Below, in pieces: positions 8,061 through 17,386 of a stretch of DNA of 64,000 bases (positions within the stretch are counted from its first letter, which is position 1; each line of letters begins with the position of its first letter). Both the position numbers and the translations under genes were made by a program. The notes beneath the pieces are model-generated. The model had not been told where the DNA came from, ran no database searches, and worked only from the letters and a program-made list of their open reading frames with translations. Location of the stretch: NCBI GenBank assembly GCA_019752375.1, contig JAIEMG010000008.1, forward strand, positions 1 to 64,000. Reading direction: 5' to 3'. The DNA is from Gemmataceae bacterium. GTDB taxonomy: Bacteria; Planctomycetota; Planctomycetia; Gemmatales; Gemmataceae.

Positions 8061-8975
8061 CTAATCTATTGCATTACTCCGCCTCGGCATCTCCTCCAAC
8101 TCTTCCACTGTCCGCGGCCAGTCATTCTTGAGTAGCCTGGACAGCGAACGATCCGCGAGCACCTTCCCGCCGGTCTGGCAGCGCGGGCAGTAGTTGGTTT
8201 CGTTCTCCGCATAGACGATGCGCTGCACCGGTGTCGCGCAGATCGGACACGGCTTGCCGAAGCGGCCGTGGACCGCCATGTCCTTGCGGAACGCCGTCAC
8301 GCCTTCCGGGAACTGGTTGCCGGCTTCCTCCCGCAGCCGGTGCGCCCAGGTCAGCAACGTGCGACGAATGGCATCGTGAAGTCGGGCGACGTCTGCTTCG
8401 GTCAGCTTCTGCGTCAAGGCCAGGGGAGACAGGCTGGCGGCATGCAGGATCTCGTCGGAGTAAGCATTGCCAATGCCACTGAAGAGACGTGGATCGGTGA
8501 GCGTCCGTTTCAACGTGTGGTTCTCGCGCCGTAAGGCTGCGGTAAACGCTTTCAGGTCGGCATCGATCGCTTCCAGGCCGCCGGGGTTGTGCGCCGCCAG
8601 CGCCTTCTCGCCGCGCGCCACGTAAAGCGCCGCACGCTTCTTACTGCCCGCTTCGGTCAGGGTCAGGCTGCCGTTCGGAAAATCGAATGCGGCCAGGCCA
8701 ATCTTGCCCGGAAGCTTGGCGCCGGGCTCCTTCCAGTGCAGGCGGCCGGCGATCATCAAATGGAGAATCAAGAACAGTTCGTCGTCCAGCGCGAAGACAA
8801 TGCGCTTCCCGAGCCGGCGCAGCTCACGAACACCCTTGCCCTCGGCGGCATCAATCGGCGGATCGACGGAGCGTAGGAGAAATGGACTGCTGAGACGGAT
8901 GCGACGGAGCGTTTGCCCCTGGACGCGTGGACGCAGGCAGTCGAGATAGACGACGATGTCCGGATACTCGGGCAT
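8061..8975 (-). CDS. Formamidopyrimidine-DNA glycosylase family protein (Fpg/Nei-like)
   Basis: The protein has 304 residues. The N-terminus MPEYPD keeps the Pro and Glu used by Fpg/Nei bifunctional glycosylases for base excision. RRLGKRIVFAL carries the conserved lysine of the beta-hairpin, and DPRLFSGIGNAYSDEIL is the helix-two-turn-helix segment. A zinc finger is formed by CPIC and CPRC. In classical Fpg the finger reads R-S/T-x-x-C; here the matching stretch is AENETNYCPRC, so the finger arginine is absent. This looks like a distinct subgroup, so the lesion preference may differ. It is followed 14 bp downstream by the second kinase's start region on the same strand side. Confidence 0.85.
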   Translation of the reverse strand: MPEYPDIVVYLDCLRPRVQGQTLRRIRLSSPFLLRSVDPPIDAAEGKGVRELRRLGKRIVFALDDELFLILHLMIAGRLHWKEPGAKLPGKIGLAAFDFPNGSLTLTEAGSKKRAALYVARGEKALAAHNPGGLEAIDADLKAFTAALRRENHTLKRTLTDPRLFSGIGNAYSDEILHAASLSPLALTQKLTEADVARLHDAIRRTLLTWAHRLREEAGNQFPEGVTAFRKDMAVHGRFGKPCPICATPVQRIVYAENETNYCPRCQTGGKVLADRSLSRLLKNDWPRTVEELEEMPRRSNAID

Positions 8976-8989
8976 GTGGATTGCCAGCC

Positions 8990-11239
8990 CTACTGCAAGA
9001 CCTTGTCCACGGGCTGGCCGTTAATGGTGCGCAGGCTCATGATGGCGTTCAGGATGCCGCGGTCGCGCTCCGGCACGTAGTCGCAACTGAGGCTTTGAAG
9101 CGGCATGTCCTTCAAGACGGCCAGGTCAGTCACCTGGGTGTTGCGGCAATTAAAGTTGATCAGCGGCATCTTCCTGAGCACGACGATACTGCGCACCGGC
9201 GTGCCTTGAATGTTGAGGAACCCGAGGTCTTTGCCGGCCAGCGGCGTCAGGTTATCCACCGATGTGAACACGCAGCTCACATGTTTGAGCGGCATGTCCT
9301 TCGTCGCTGCCAGGCTGTCCACTTTCGTCCGGTCGAAGCGGAGCAATTCCAGCGACATGCTCGCCAGCGGCGACAGGTCCTTGACATTCGTGTCGCCGAT
9401 GTCGAGATCGACGAGCTTGAGGCCTTCCAGGGGCCGCAGGTCCTCGACCGGACTCCTCGATACGAAAAGGCGCCGCAACGGCAGCTTCCGCAATGGCTTC
9501 AAGTCGGCGACCCGACTGTTGTCCACGAACAGCTCCTGGATGGCGGTTCCCTCGAGTTGCGAAAGATCTGAAACCATGCTCTGGGCCTTGGTGCCTCCGA
9601 TGCGCAGCTTGGTCATATCTCGCAGGGCCTTTAGCGGACGGAGGTGTTCTACCTTCTCCGTGTTCATGACCACTTCGACGACGCGGCCCTCGCTATCGAC
9701 CACGGGTGTCCAGGAGCCATCAAAATCGGAATTGAGCAGTTTCAGCCGATCGCGCACCGCCTGAACCAACTCCGCGCCGCGCAATGCAGTCGCCGCTTTG
9801 AGCCAAGCTTCATCCGATTGCACGACCAAGGGCTCGGGCACCGTCTGCTTGGAAGTCGTGGGCGCCACGCGAACCACGGCCGGCGTGCTTGGCGAGCGAG
9901 CCTGGTCGTTGAGCCATAGCGCGCCGGCTCCCAGTCCGAGCATGCCAAGCAAGACCAAGCCGACGAGAACCGGCTTCCAGGACCGGCGTCGCGGCAGGGA
10001 TGCCCGTCGCAGCGACGGCGGCGTGTGCTTGGCGGAGGGGTCCATCGCTCGCAAGGCCGTCAGCACCGCGCGCGCCGATGCCGGACGCTGCGCCGGGTCT
10101 TTGGAAAGCAAACGCATCACCAGGTCCGACAGGTCCGCCGGCACTTCGCGATTCAGTCGCAGGATCGGTCGCGGCTCCTTGAGCGCCAGCGCTCGCAGGA
10201 CCGCCATCGTCGTCTCCCCCTCAAAGGGCGAGAGGCCTGTCGCCACGTAGTAGAGCACGCAGCCGAAGCTGAACAGGTCGCACCGTGCATCGACGGGCTT
10301 GCCCTCGGCCTGTTCCGGCGCCATGTACGCCGGCGTGCCGAGGATGGTGTTCTCGCTGGTGAGACGCTGATCCTGCGAGGAGGCCAGGGCCAGGCCGAAG
10401 TCGAGGACTTTGAGGCGGTCGCTTTCCGACTCGAGCCAGATGTTGCCGGGCTTGATATCGCGGTGTACCAGACCATGTTCGTGAGCAACGACCAGGGCTT
10501 CGGCCAGCTCGCGCGCCAGGCGCAACAGCTGCGGTACGGTGGGCGGCCCGCCACGGCGCCGCCAGGCATCCAGGGTCTCTCCCTGGAGCAGTTCCATCGC
10601 CAGGTAGGGCACGTCACGGTCCTGGCCGACCTGGTACACGGTGACAATGTGATCGCTGCGCAGCGCGGCCATGGCCCTGGCTTCGCGCAGAAATCGCTGA
10701 CGAGAGCCAAAGTCCTGGGCAAGGTGCGGCTTGAGCACCTTGAGTGCCACGGGCCGCTGCAACTGTGTATCCTCGGCCTGAAATACCAATCCCATGCCGC
10801 CCTGGCCGAGCACTTTGATGACGCGATAATGTGCCAGCCAGCCCAATTCGCCGGGATCGCTCGGCGGCGCGAGGAATGCAAACGATTTGGCCTCTCCGCC
10901 ACGGGTGGGAGGGTCGAAGATGCTCTTGGAAATTCCGCCTCGGATCAGTGCCGAACGGGCATCGGAGCCACTCTGCACGTCGTTCAACGGCGCGCCAAGG
11001 CCGATGGGTTTGGTCCGCACCGTGGCGCCGCCATGCTCGTTGCCCGCGCGCGAATCGCGTACCGGAGCGGGTCGGCGCAAGGCATTGAGGACGGCATCGG
11101 TCTGGTGATCGAGCTGTTCGAGGTGGCCCGCGCATGCCGAGCAGTTTTCCAGGTGTTCGCGAAACGGCGCGAGCGCCTCTTCGGAGAGGCGGCCGAAATG
11201 GAAGTCCAGCCATTGCTCGGGCGTGGGACAGGAAGCCAT
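8990..11239 (-). CDS. Receptor-like Ser/Thr kinase with leucine-rich-repeat ectodomain
   Basis: The protein has 749 residues. Residues 1-40 carry H-x3-C-x2-C (H29, C33, C36), as in the kinase at 3463. The kinase domain covers about 138-400: GQGGMG, K167, HRDIKPGN at 259, DFG at 280 and APEQ at 307. One membrane helix lies at about 422-444. The outer region from about 490 has repeats such as LRPLKALRDMTKLRIGG and PLRKLPLRRLFVSRSP, typical of planctomycete leucine-rich repeats. The start at 11239 has GAAGGAAG upstream. It faces an ECF sigma gene (11656) across a gap of about 400 bp. It is a paralogue of the first kinase with a different sensor domain. Confidence 0.85.
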   Translation of the reverse strand: MASCPTPEQWLDFHFGRLSEEALAPFREHLENCSACAGHLEQLDHQTDAVLNALRRPAPVRDSRAGNEHGGATVRTKPIGLGAPLNDVQSGSDARSALIRGGISKSIFDPPTRGGEAKSFAFLAPPSDPGELGWLAHYRVIKVLGQGGMGLVFQAEDTQLQRPVALKVLKPHLAQDFGSRQRFLREARAMAALRSDHIVTVYQVGQDRDVPYLAMELLQGETLDAWRRRGGPPTVPQLLRLARELAEALVVAHEHGLVHRDIKPGNIWLESESDRLKVLDFGLALASSQDQRLTSENTILGTPAYMAPEQAEGKPVDARCDLFSFGCVLYYVATGLSPFEGETTMAVLRALALKEPRPILRLNREVPADLSDLVMRLLSKDPAQRPASARAVLTALRAMDPSAKHTPPSLRRASLPRRRSWKPVLVGLVLLGMLGLGAGALWLNDQARSPSTPAVVRVAPTTSKQTVPEPLVVQSDEAWLKAATALRGAELVQAVRDRLKLLNSDFDGSWTPVVDSEGRVVEVVMNTEKVEHLRPLKALRDMTKLRIGGTKAQSMVSDLSQLEGTAIQELFVDNSRVADLKPLRKLPLRRLFVSRSPVEDLRPLEGLKLVDLDIGDTNVKDLSPLASMSLELLRFDRTKVDSLAATKDMPLKHVSCVFTSVDNLTPLAGKDLGFLNIQGTPVRSIVVLRKMPLINFNCRNTQVTDLAVLKDMPLQSLSCDYVPERDRGILNAIMSLRTINGQPVDKVLQ

Positions 11240-11655
11240 GCGTACTTCCTTCGGGACGCGGGATGCGGAGCGCCGGGACAGGTAAGTCTTCTCGCCCCAT
11301 GCTATGGCAAAGCGATTGCCGGCGAAATAGGAATCTCGCCGCCGCCCCGACACTTGCTCGAACGGCGGCCGACAGCGCAGCCGCAAGACTGGCGGCAGCA
11401 ACGGCCGCACGGTTGGCACGAGAGCGACTTTCACGGAGTATACTCCTTCAAAGAGTCGACAGGACGTTGGAAGTCACGCCTGGCGCCGGGGCTACGAACA
11501 GGGAGCGGTAAGTTTTGTTGGCCTTTGCACGGCGCGCAGGCTCGGCGGCAGGGCGATGGGGAGTGCCAATTCGGCCATTCTCTGCTAAGGTAGACATCGT
11601 CCGGATGTAACACGTTCCGGGGCGAGTCGAGCGGGGAGTTGCTGAAGGGTTCACG

Positions 11656-12237
11656 ATGTCGCCGGGCCATTCAACTTCGCTCTCCCTGCTGGATCGAGTG
11701 CGGGCCAACGATCCCACGGCATGGCAGCGGCTCGTCTACCTCTACACGCCGTTGGTGGTCTACTGGTGCCGAAACTGGGGTGTGGACGGCGTCGACGCCG
11801 AGGACATTGCCCAGGACGTCTTTCACGGGGTTTCGGCCGGCCTGGCCAAGTTTCGTCACGACCGCACCGGCGACACCTTCCGCGGCTGGCTCCGGGGCAT
11901 CACCCGCAACAAGCTTCTCGACCATTTCCGCCGTCGCGACCATCAACCTCAAGCCCAGGGCGGCAGCGACGCTCAGCGCCGCCTTTCGCAGGTCGCCGAA
12001 ACCGACCAGGCCGAGGACTCCGACGAGCAGCTGTCCGGCCTCTATCACCGCGCCCTGGAGTTGGTCCGCGGCGAGTTCGAGGTGCGCACCTGGCAAGCCT
12101 TCTGGCGCTGCGCCGTCGAAGGCCACGCTCCCGCCGACGTGGCCGCCGACCTGGGTGTCACCGCCGCCGCGGTCCGCATGGCCAAGTCGCGGGTGCTGCG
12201 CCGGCTGCGTGAGGAAGTCGGCGATGTGATCGATTGA
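11656..12237 (+). CDS. ECF-type RNA polymerase sigma factor
   Basis: The protein has 193 residues and is clearly paralogous to the sigma factor at 5370: both begin with TSLSLL-x-RV and RLVYLY-x-PL and end in similar region 4 helices (PADVAADLGVTAAAVRMAKS). Region 2 includes FRGWLRGITRNKLLDHFRRR. It is divergent from the leucine-rich-repeat kinase, and no other anti-sigma candidate is nearby. The DUF1592 gene starts 124 bp downstream on the same strand and may be a target or be co-transcribed (inference). Confidence 0.85.
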   Translation: MSPGHSTSLSLLDRVRANDPTAWQRLVYLYTPLVVYWCRNWGVDGVDAEDIAQDVFHGVSAGLAKFRHDRTGDTFRGWLRGITRNKLLDHFRRRDHQPQAQGGSDAQRRLSQVAETDQAEDSDEQLSGLYHRALELVRGEFEVRTWQAFWRCAVEGHAPADVAADLGVTAAAVRMAKSRVLRRLREEVGDVID

Positions 12238-12360
12238 TCCGGCGAAGAAAATCCTGGCCAGCCGCGAATTGCTGCATTTATTCGCCGCCCTGACTCGCTC
12301 TTCTTCATGAAGCCAACGGAATCCGGCGACTGAAATGGTGCGTGCAAACGGGAGTTCCAC

Positions 12361-14727
12361 ATGCCCTGGCGGCAATCTACCGCGATTCTTGCCCTCGGGA
12401 TGCTCTGCGTCGCTGGCTGGCAGCGGTGGAAAGAGCCGGGGGCGGTGACAGCGGCCGAAGGTACCAAGCCCGCTGCGCATGACTTCGTTCGCGACGGCCT
12501 TGGCTTCATTCAGAAGCATTGCCTCCAGTGTCACGGCGAGAAAGCGCAGAAGGCCGGCCTGAGCTTGCACGGCTATCGGGACGAAGCTTCCGTCATGAAG
12601 GGCCGCAAGGTCTGGGACACCGTTGTCAAGATGGTCCAGTCGGGTGAAATGCCACCCAGGGATCGGCCCAGGCCGAGTGCGGAGGAAATCGAAGGGTTTG
12701 CGAAAGCCGTGCAAGGCGTCTATGTGCGCAACAGCAAGCCCGATCCGGGCCACGTCACCATCCGCCGCCTCAATCGCAACGAATACAACAACACGATCCG
12801 CGACCTGCTCGGTCTGGATTTCAACCCTGCCGAGAACTTCCCGGCCGATGGCGTCGGCTACGGCTTTGACAACATTGGCGACGTCCTGTCGCTCTCGCCG
12901 ATTTTGCTGGAAGGCTATCTGACCGCTGCCGAGAGCGTCGTGCGGCGCGTTCATGTCACTGCCCAGCGTGGGACGCAGATTTCCGCGCCCGGCTATCATC
13001 TCTTCCCCGCCACGGACGAGGCGCGCAAGGGAATGAAGGACTATTTTCGGCGCCTGGCGACCAAGGGCCAGTCCGCGTATCTGCGACTGCCGGCCAGCCA
13101 GGATGGCGAGTATGTCTTTCGCGGCCGCATCTACGGCAGCAAGGCGGGCGACGAACCCGTCAGGGCGGCGGTGCTCGTCAACGGCAAGGAAGTGCAGACG
13201 TTCGAGGTGAAGGCCGACAGCGCCAAGGGGGCCGAGAATTTTGAACAGAAGGTGCAGGTGCCGTCGACCGGCGCCGAAGTTTCCGTCGGCCTCGCGCTGG
13301 CCAACGAGTACAAGGACGACAAGGGCGAGCGCGTCCTGTGGGTCGAGTCCCTCACGCTGGTACCGCCCGCCGATTGCCGTCCTGCCGCGCAACGCCGCTT
13401 GTTCCCCGTGGACACCGCCAAGTCGCGCCCGCAGCAGACGGAGGAGATGCTCGCACGGCTCGCCACGCAGGCATACCGGCGGCCGGCAACTGCCGATGAA
13501 GTCGCGCGGCTGGTCAAGTTCGTGGAAACCTCCGTGGTCCGGGGAGTGAAATGGGAAACGGCCATGCAGCGGGCCGTGCAAGCAGTGCTCGTATCGCCCA
13601 AGTTCCTCTTTCGCATCGAATTGGACGACCGGCCCGACAGCGTCGACCCCCACCCGATCGACGAACATCAACTAGCTAGCCGGCTGTCGTACTTCGTCTG
13701 GAGCAGCATGCCGGATGAGGAGTTGTTTGCCCTGGCTGGCAAGAAACAACTGACCGCCAACCTCGATGGCCAGGTCCGGCGGATGCTGCAGGATCCCAAG
13801 GCCCGGTCACTGGTCGATCACTTCGCCATGCAGTGGCTACAGCTGGGCCGGCTGCAGCTGCTCACGCCCGACCCCAAGGTTTTCCCGACGTTTAACGAGC
13901 CCCTGCGGAAGGCCATGCTGAGGGAGACCGAGCTGTTCATGGAAGCAATCATGCGCGAGGATCGCAGCATCCTGGAGATCATCGACGCAGACTTCACGTT
14001 CCTGAACGAGCCGCTGGCACGGCACTATGGGATCGCCGACACCAATGGCAACCGCGTCGGCCAGGGTCCGGCCCGGGCGGCCGGCCAGTCCATCCGAGGC
14101 GACCAGTTTCAGCGCGTCCGCCTGGCTGACGGCGAGCGCGGCGGCATTCTCACGCAGGCAAGCATCCTGACGGCTACTTCGAACTCCACGCGCACCTCGC
14201 CGGTAAAGCGCGGCCACTGGGTGCTGGAGCAGATTCTGGGCACCCCGCCCCCGCCGCCGCCGCCCGATGTCCCCGCGCTTCCGGACACCGCCAAGGCCAT
14301 CGTGTCGGGATCGCTGCGGCAGCGGCTGGAGCAGCATCGGGCCAATCCCAACTGCGCCAACTGCCACGCCCGGATCGATCCCATCGGCTTTGCCTTCGAA
14401 AACTACAACGCCATCGGCGCCTACCGCACCCGGGATGGCGAGTTCCTCATCGACCCTTCGGGCAAGCTGCCTGACGGCAAGACCTTTCAAGGGCCGGGGG
14501 AGCTCAAGGCGATCCTCAAGGACAAGAAAAAGCTGTTCAGCCGCTGTTTGACCGAAAAGATGCTGACCTACGCGCTGGGACGGGGCGTCGAATTCTACGA
14601 CCAGCCAACCGTCGATCGCATTGCCGCGGCGCTGGGCCGCAACGAGCACAAGTTCTCCCTCCTGGTCACTGAAATTGCCCGGAGCGATCCCTTCCGGCTC
14701 CGTCGAGGAAAGGAACTGGCGAAATGA
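12361..14727 (+). CDS. DUF1592/DUF1588-family secreted protein with CxxCH motifs
   Basis: The protein has 788 residues with an N-terminal hydrophobic anchor. A cytochrome-like CLQCH motif at residues 54-58 (planctomycete-type C-x-x-C-H) is followed by the block order DUF1587 (TIRRLNRNEYNNTIRDLLGL), DUF1595, DUF1592 (QLASRLSYFVWSSMPDEEL), DUF1588 and DUF1585. The DUF1588 part holds CANCHARIDPIGFAFENY. It overlaps the DUF1552 gene by 4 bp (ATGA). This pair is a planctomycete hallmark whose biochemical role is unproven; heme binding and polymer degradation have been suggested. The two CxxCH motifs could each hold heme. Confidence 0.9.
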   Translation: MPWRQSTAILALGMLCVAGWQRWKEPGAVTAAEGTKPAAHDFVRDGLGFIQKHCLQCHGEKAQKAGLSLHGYRDEASVMKGRKVWDTVVKMVQSGEMPPRDRPRPSAEEIEGFAKAVQGVYVRNSKPDPGHVTIRRLNRNEYNNTIRDLLGLDFNPAENFPADGVGYGFDNIGDVLSLSPILLEGYLTAAESVVRRVHVTAQRGTQISAPGYHLFPATDEARKGMKDYFRRLATKGQSAYLRLPASQDGEYVFRGRIYGSKAGDEPVRAAVLVNGKEVQTFEVKADSAKGAENFEQKVQVPSTGAEVSVGLALANEYKDDKGERVLWVESLTLVPPADCRPAAQRRLFPVDTAKSRPQQTEEMLARLATQAYRRPATADEVARLVKFVETSVVRGVKWETAMQRAVQAVLVSPKFLFRIELDDRPDSVDPHPIDEHQLASRLSYFVWSSMPDEELFALAGKKQLTANLDGQVRRMLQDPKARSLVDHFAMQWLQLGRLQLLTPDPKVFPTFNEPLRKAMLRETELFMEAIMREDRSILEIIDADFTFLNEPLARHYGIADTNGNRVGQGPARAAGQSIRGDQFQRVRLADGERGGILTQASILTATSNSTRTSPVKRGHWVLEQILGTPPPPPPPDVPALPDTAKAIVSGSLRQRLEQHRANPNCANCHARIDPIGFAFENYNAIGAYRTRDGEFLIDPSGKLPDGKTFQGPGELKAILKDKKKLFSRCLTEKMLTYALGRGVEFYDQPTVDRIAAALGRNEHKFSLLVTEIARSDPFRLRRGKELAK

Positions 14728-16064
14728 CGACCAAGCCCATGTCCCGGCGCACCGTTCTGCGCGGGATCGGTGCCGCGATCTCACTTCCCTGGCTGGAGGC
14801 GATGGGACCACTGACGAACTGGGCCGCAGGCGCCGGCGCAGCGAAAGCCGCGCCCAACCGCATGGCGTTCCTCTACGTCCCCAATGGCAAGAATATGGCC
14901 GAATGGACTCCCAAAACCGAGGGGGGCGACTTCGAGCTATCGCCCATCCTGCAACCGCTCGCTCCCGTCCGGGATGACGTGCTGGTCCTGACCGGCTTGA
15001 CGGCCGACATGGCCCGCCCCAACGGCGACGGCGGCGGCGATCACGCCCGCGCCTTGACGGCCTTCCTGACCGGCGTTCAGCCCCACAAGACCGAAGGGGC
15101 CAACATTCGCGCCGCCATCACCGCCGACCAGGTCGCGGCCGCGCGCCTTGCCGACGAGACGCTGTTGCCGTCGCTGGAGATTGGCTGCGAGGCCGGCAAC
15201 ATGGCCGGTGGTTGTGACGCCGGCTACAGCTGCGTCTACGTCTCGACCATGGCCTGGCGCTCGGCGACGCAGCCGTTGCCCAAGGAGGTCAACCCCAAGC
15301 AGGTCTTCGAGCGCCTTTTCGGCGCCGGCGCGGACGGCCAGCGGGCCCAGCGCGACGACGTGCGTAAGAGCGTCCTCGACTTCGTCCGCGAGGACACGGG
15401 CGACCTGCGCCGACAACTGGGCATCGGCGACCAGCGCAAGCTCGACGAGTACTTCAGTGCCGTGCGCGACATCGAACAGCGGATCGCGCGTGCCGAGAAG
15501 ATGCCGGTCCCCAAGGCCCCCGACATGGCGAAGCCGGCCGGCATCCCAGCCAGCTATCCCGAGCACCTGCGCCTGATGTGCGACTTGATGGTGCTGGCGT
15601 TCCAGGCGGACATAGCGCGGGTTTGCACGTTCGTCCTGTCGAATGAAGCCAGCAACAAGACCTATCCGTTCATCGACGTGCCGGAAATGCACCACGAACT
15701 ATCGCACCACGACCGCAATCCCGCCAAGCTAGCGAAACTCAGCACCGTCAACAAGTTTCACGTCAGCCAACTGGCGTACTTGCTCACCAGGCTCCAGGCG
15801 ATCAAGGAGGGCGACGGCACGCTGCTGGATCACTGCATGATCGCCTACGGCAGCGGCAATTCGGACGGCAACGCCCACAACCACGACGACCTCCCGATTC
15901 TGCTGGCGGGAAAAGGCTGTGGGACGATCAAGGGCGGCCGTCATATCCGCTACCGGAAGGAAACGCCCCTCAACAACCTCTGGGTGGCCATGCTGGACCG
16001 GATGAAGGTTGATGTGCAGAAACTAGGCGACTCGACTGGGAGTTTACCGGGCCTGAGTGGTTAA
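14724..16064 (+). CDS. DUF1552 secreted protein
   Basis: The protein has 446 residues and begins with a twin-arginine-like leader (SRRTVLRGIGAAISLPWL). The body shows the DUF1552 pattern: AFLYVPNGKNMAEWTP, LTGLTADMARPNGDGGGDHA and, near the end, MIAYGSGNSDGNAHNHDDLP followed by GKGCGTIKGGRHIRY. The fold is related to alkaline-phosphatase-like DUF1501 proteins. It is translationally coupled to the DUF1592 gene upstream, so the two products probably act as a pair outside the cytoplasm. No enzymatic activity is established for the family. Confidence 0.9.
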   Translation: MTTKPMSRRTVLRGIGAAISLPWLEAMGPLTNWAAGAGAAKAAPNRMAFLYVPNGKNMAEWTPKTEGGDFELSPILQPLAPVRDDVLVLTGLTADMARPNGDGGGDHARALTAFLTGVQPHKTEGANIRAAITADQVAAARLADETLLPSLEIGCEAGNMAGGCDAGYSCVYVSTMAWRSATQPLPKEVNPKQVFERLFGAGADGQRAQRDDVRKSVLDFVREDTGDLRRQLGIGDQRKLDEYFSAVRDIEQRIARAEKMPVPKAPDMAKPAGIPASYPEHLRLMCDLMVLAFQADIARVCTFVLSNEASNKTYPFIDVPEMHHELSHHDRNPAKLAKLSTVNKFHVSQLAYLLTRLQAIKEGDGTLLDHCMIAYGSGNSDGNAHNHDDLPILLAGKGCGTIKGGRHIRYRKETPLNNLWVAMLDRMKVDVQKLGDSTGSLPGLSG

Positions 16065-16232
16065 GTCTGCTCGATTTTCGTTGCGCGTTTGTCTTGTTTC
16101 CCCACCGGCGAATCGAACAGGCTGCGCCACAGCGGTGGCACAAGTTGTTCGATTGTGTCCACCTTCGCGGGGTTTCCATCGAACCCGACAGTGTTAATTC
16201 ACCAGTCCTAGCTAGGCTTGGACTTAGGGTTC

Positions 16233-16288
16233 GGCTGGCACAGCCGGCCCTACATGAAGCTTTATCTGTAGGGCCGGCTGTGCCGGCC
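16233..16288. repeat. GGCCGGC-family inverted repeat
   Basis: The 22-bp arms (16233-16254 and 16267-16288) differ at one position. The core is GGCACAGCCGGCCCTAC, and it recurs at 17633, 23934, 43670 and 62897. It lies between two convergent genes and could act as a terminator for both. Confidence 0.8.
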
Positions 16289-16327
16289 ACACCGCCAGCA
16301 AGCTCCATTTCGAGACTTGACGGAGCG

Positions 16328-17386
16328 CTAGGTGATGTGCGCGCCTTGGGTCTCGACGTAGACCGCGTACAGCGACTGGCTGGCGGTCATGAAGAGACGG
16401 TTGCGCTTGACGCCGCCGAAGCAAACATTGCTGCAAATCTCGGGAAGCAGGATCTGGCCGATGCGCGTGCCGTCGGGACTGAAGATGTGGACGCCGTCGT
16501 AGCCGTCGCCGACCCAGCCGGCGCTGGACCAGATGTTGCCGTCCACGTCGGCGCGGATGCCGTCGGAGAAGCCGGCCTTGACGGTGCCGTCCTTCATCTT
16601 CAGGTTCATCGATACGAATTCCTTGCCCTTACCAACCTTGGTTGCGTCCACCACGTCGTACACCATGATGTTTTTCGGGGCCTTGTCGTAGTGGCTGGCG
16701 CCAGTGTCGGCAACGTAAAGCTTCTTGTAGTCGGGCGAGAAGCACAGACCGTTGGGCTTGAACATGTCATCGAGCAGTTTGTCCATCTTGCCGGTCTTGG
16801 GGTCGATGCGGTAGACCGCTTCCTTGATCTCCAGCGGGGCCTTGTGGCCCTCGTAGTTCATCAGCGACCCGTAGCCGGGATCGGTGAACCAGATGCCGCC
16901 GTCCGGATGGACGATTACGTCATTGGGCGCGTTCAGCGGCTTGCCCTGCCACTTGTCGGCCAGCACGGTGACCTTGCCGTTATGCTCGTAGCGGACGACG
17001 CGACGGTTGCCGTGCTCGCAGGCGATCTGGCGGCCCTCATAATCGAAGGTGTTGCCGTTGCTGTTGCCGGCCGGATTGCGAAAGACGCTGACGTGGCCGT
17101 CCTCGTCGAGCCAGCGGCGCTGGATGTCGTTGGGAATGTCGCTCCAGAGCAAGTACTTGCCGACGCCGTTCCACGCCGGGCCTTCCGCCCAAAGCATGTT
17201 CTTGTTCGAATACAGGCGCTGGATCGGCGTGTTGCCGATCTTGTACTTCTCGAAGCGCTTGTCGAGGACGATGATGTCCGGATCGGGGTAGCGCGGCGGC
17301 GGGGCATTCGGACCGTAATCGCGGGCCTGGGCGGTAGCGGTCAGGCTGGTCGCGGCAGCCGTGACGAGGAAATTGCGGCGGTTCAT
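16328..17386 (-). CDS. SMP-30/gluconolactonase family protein
   Basis: The protein has 352 residues and begins MNRRNFLVTAAATSL, a Tat-like leader. The beta-propeller sequence of the SMP-30/gluconolactonase/LRE family follows: WAEGPAWNGVGKYLLWSDIP, NAPNDVIVHPDGGIWFTDPG, KPNGLCFSPDYKKLYVADTG and AGFSDGIRADVDGNIW. These blocks carry the usual metal-binding Glu, Asn and Asp positions. Known members hydrolyse sugar lactones or related esters; the substrate here is unknown. I chose the start at 17386 because upstream residues read as non-coding. Confidence 0.88.
   Translation of the reverse strand: MNRRNFLVTAAATSLTATAQARDYGPNAPPPRYPDPDIIVLDKRFEKYKIGNTPIQRLYSNKNMLWAEGPAWNGVGKYLLWSDIPNDIQRRWLDEDGHVSVFRNPAGNSNGNTFDYEGRQIACEHGNRRVVRYEHNGKVTVLADKWQGKPLNAPNDVIVHPDGGIWFTDPGYGSLMNYEGHKAPLEIKEAVYRIDPKTGKMDKLLDDMFKPNGLCFSPDYKKLYVADTGASHYDKAPKNIMVYDVVDATKVGKGKEFVSMNLKMKDGTVKAGFSDGIRADVDGNIWSSAGWVGDGYDGVHIFSPDGTRIGQILLPEICSNVCFGGVKRNRLFMTASQSLYAVYVETQGAHIT

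Noticed and set aside
11671-13671. Open frame of 666 codons on the minus strand opposite the second sigma factor and DUF1592 gene
   Set aside because: It is a mirror of two clear plus-strand genes, and no domain is visible.
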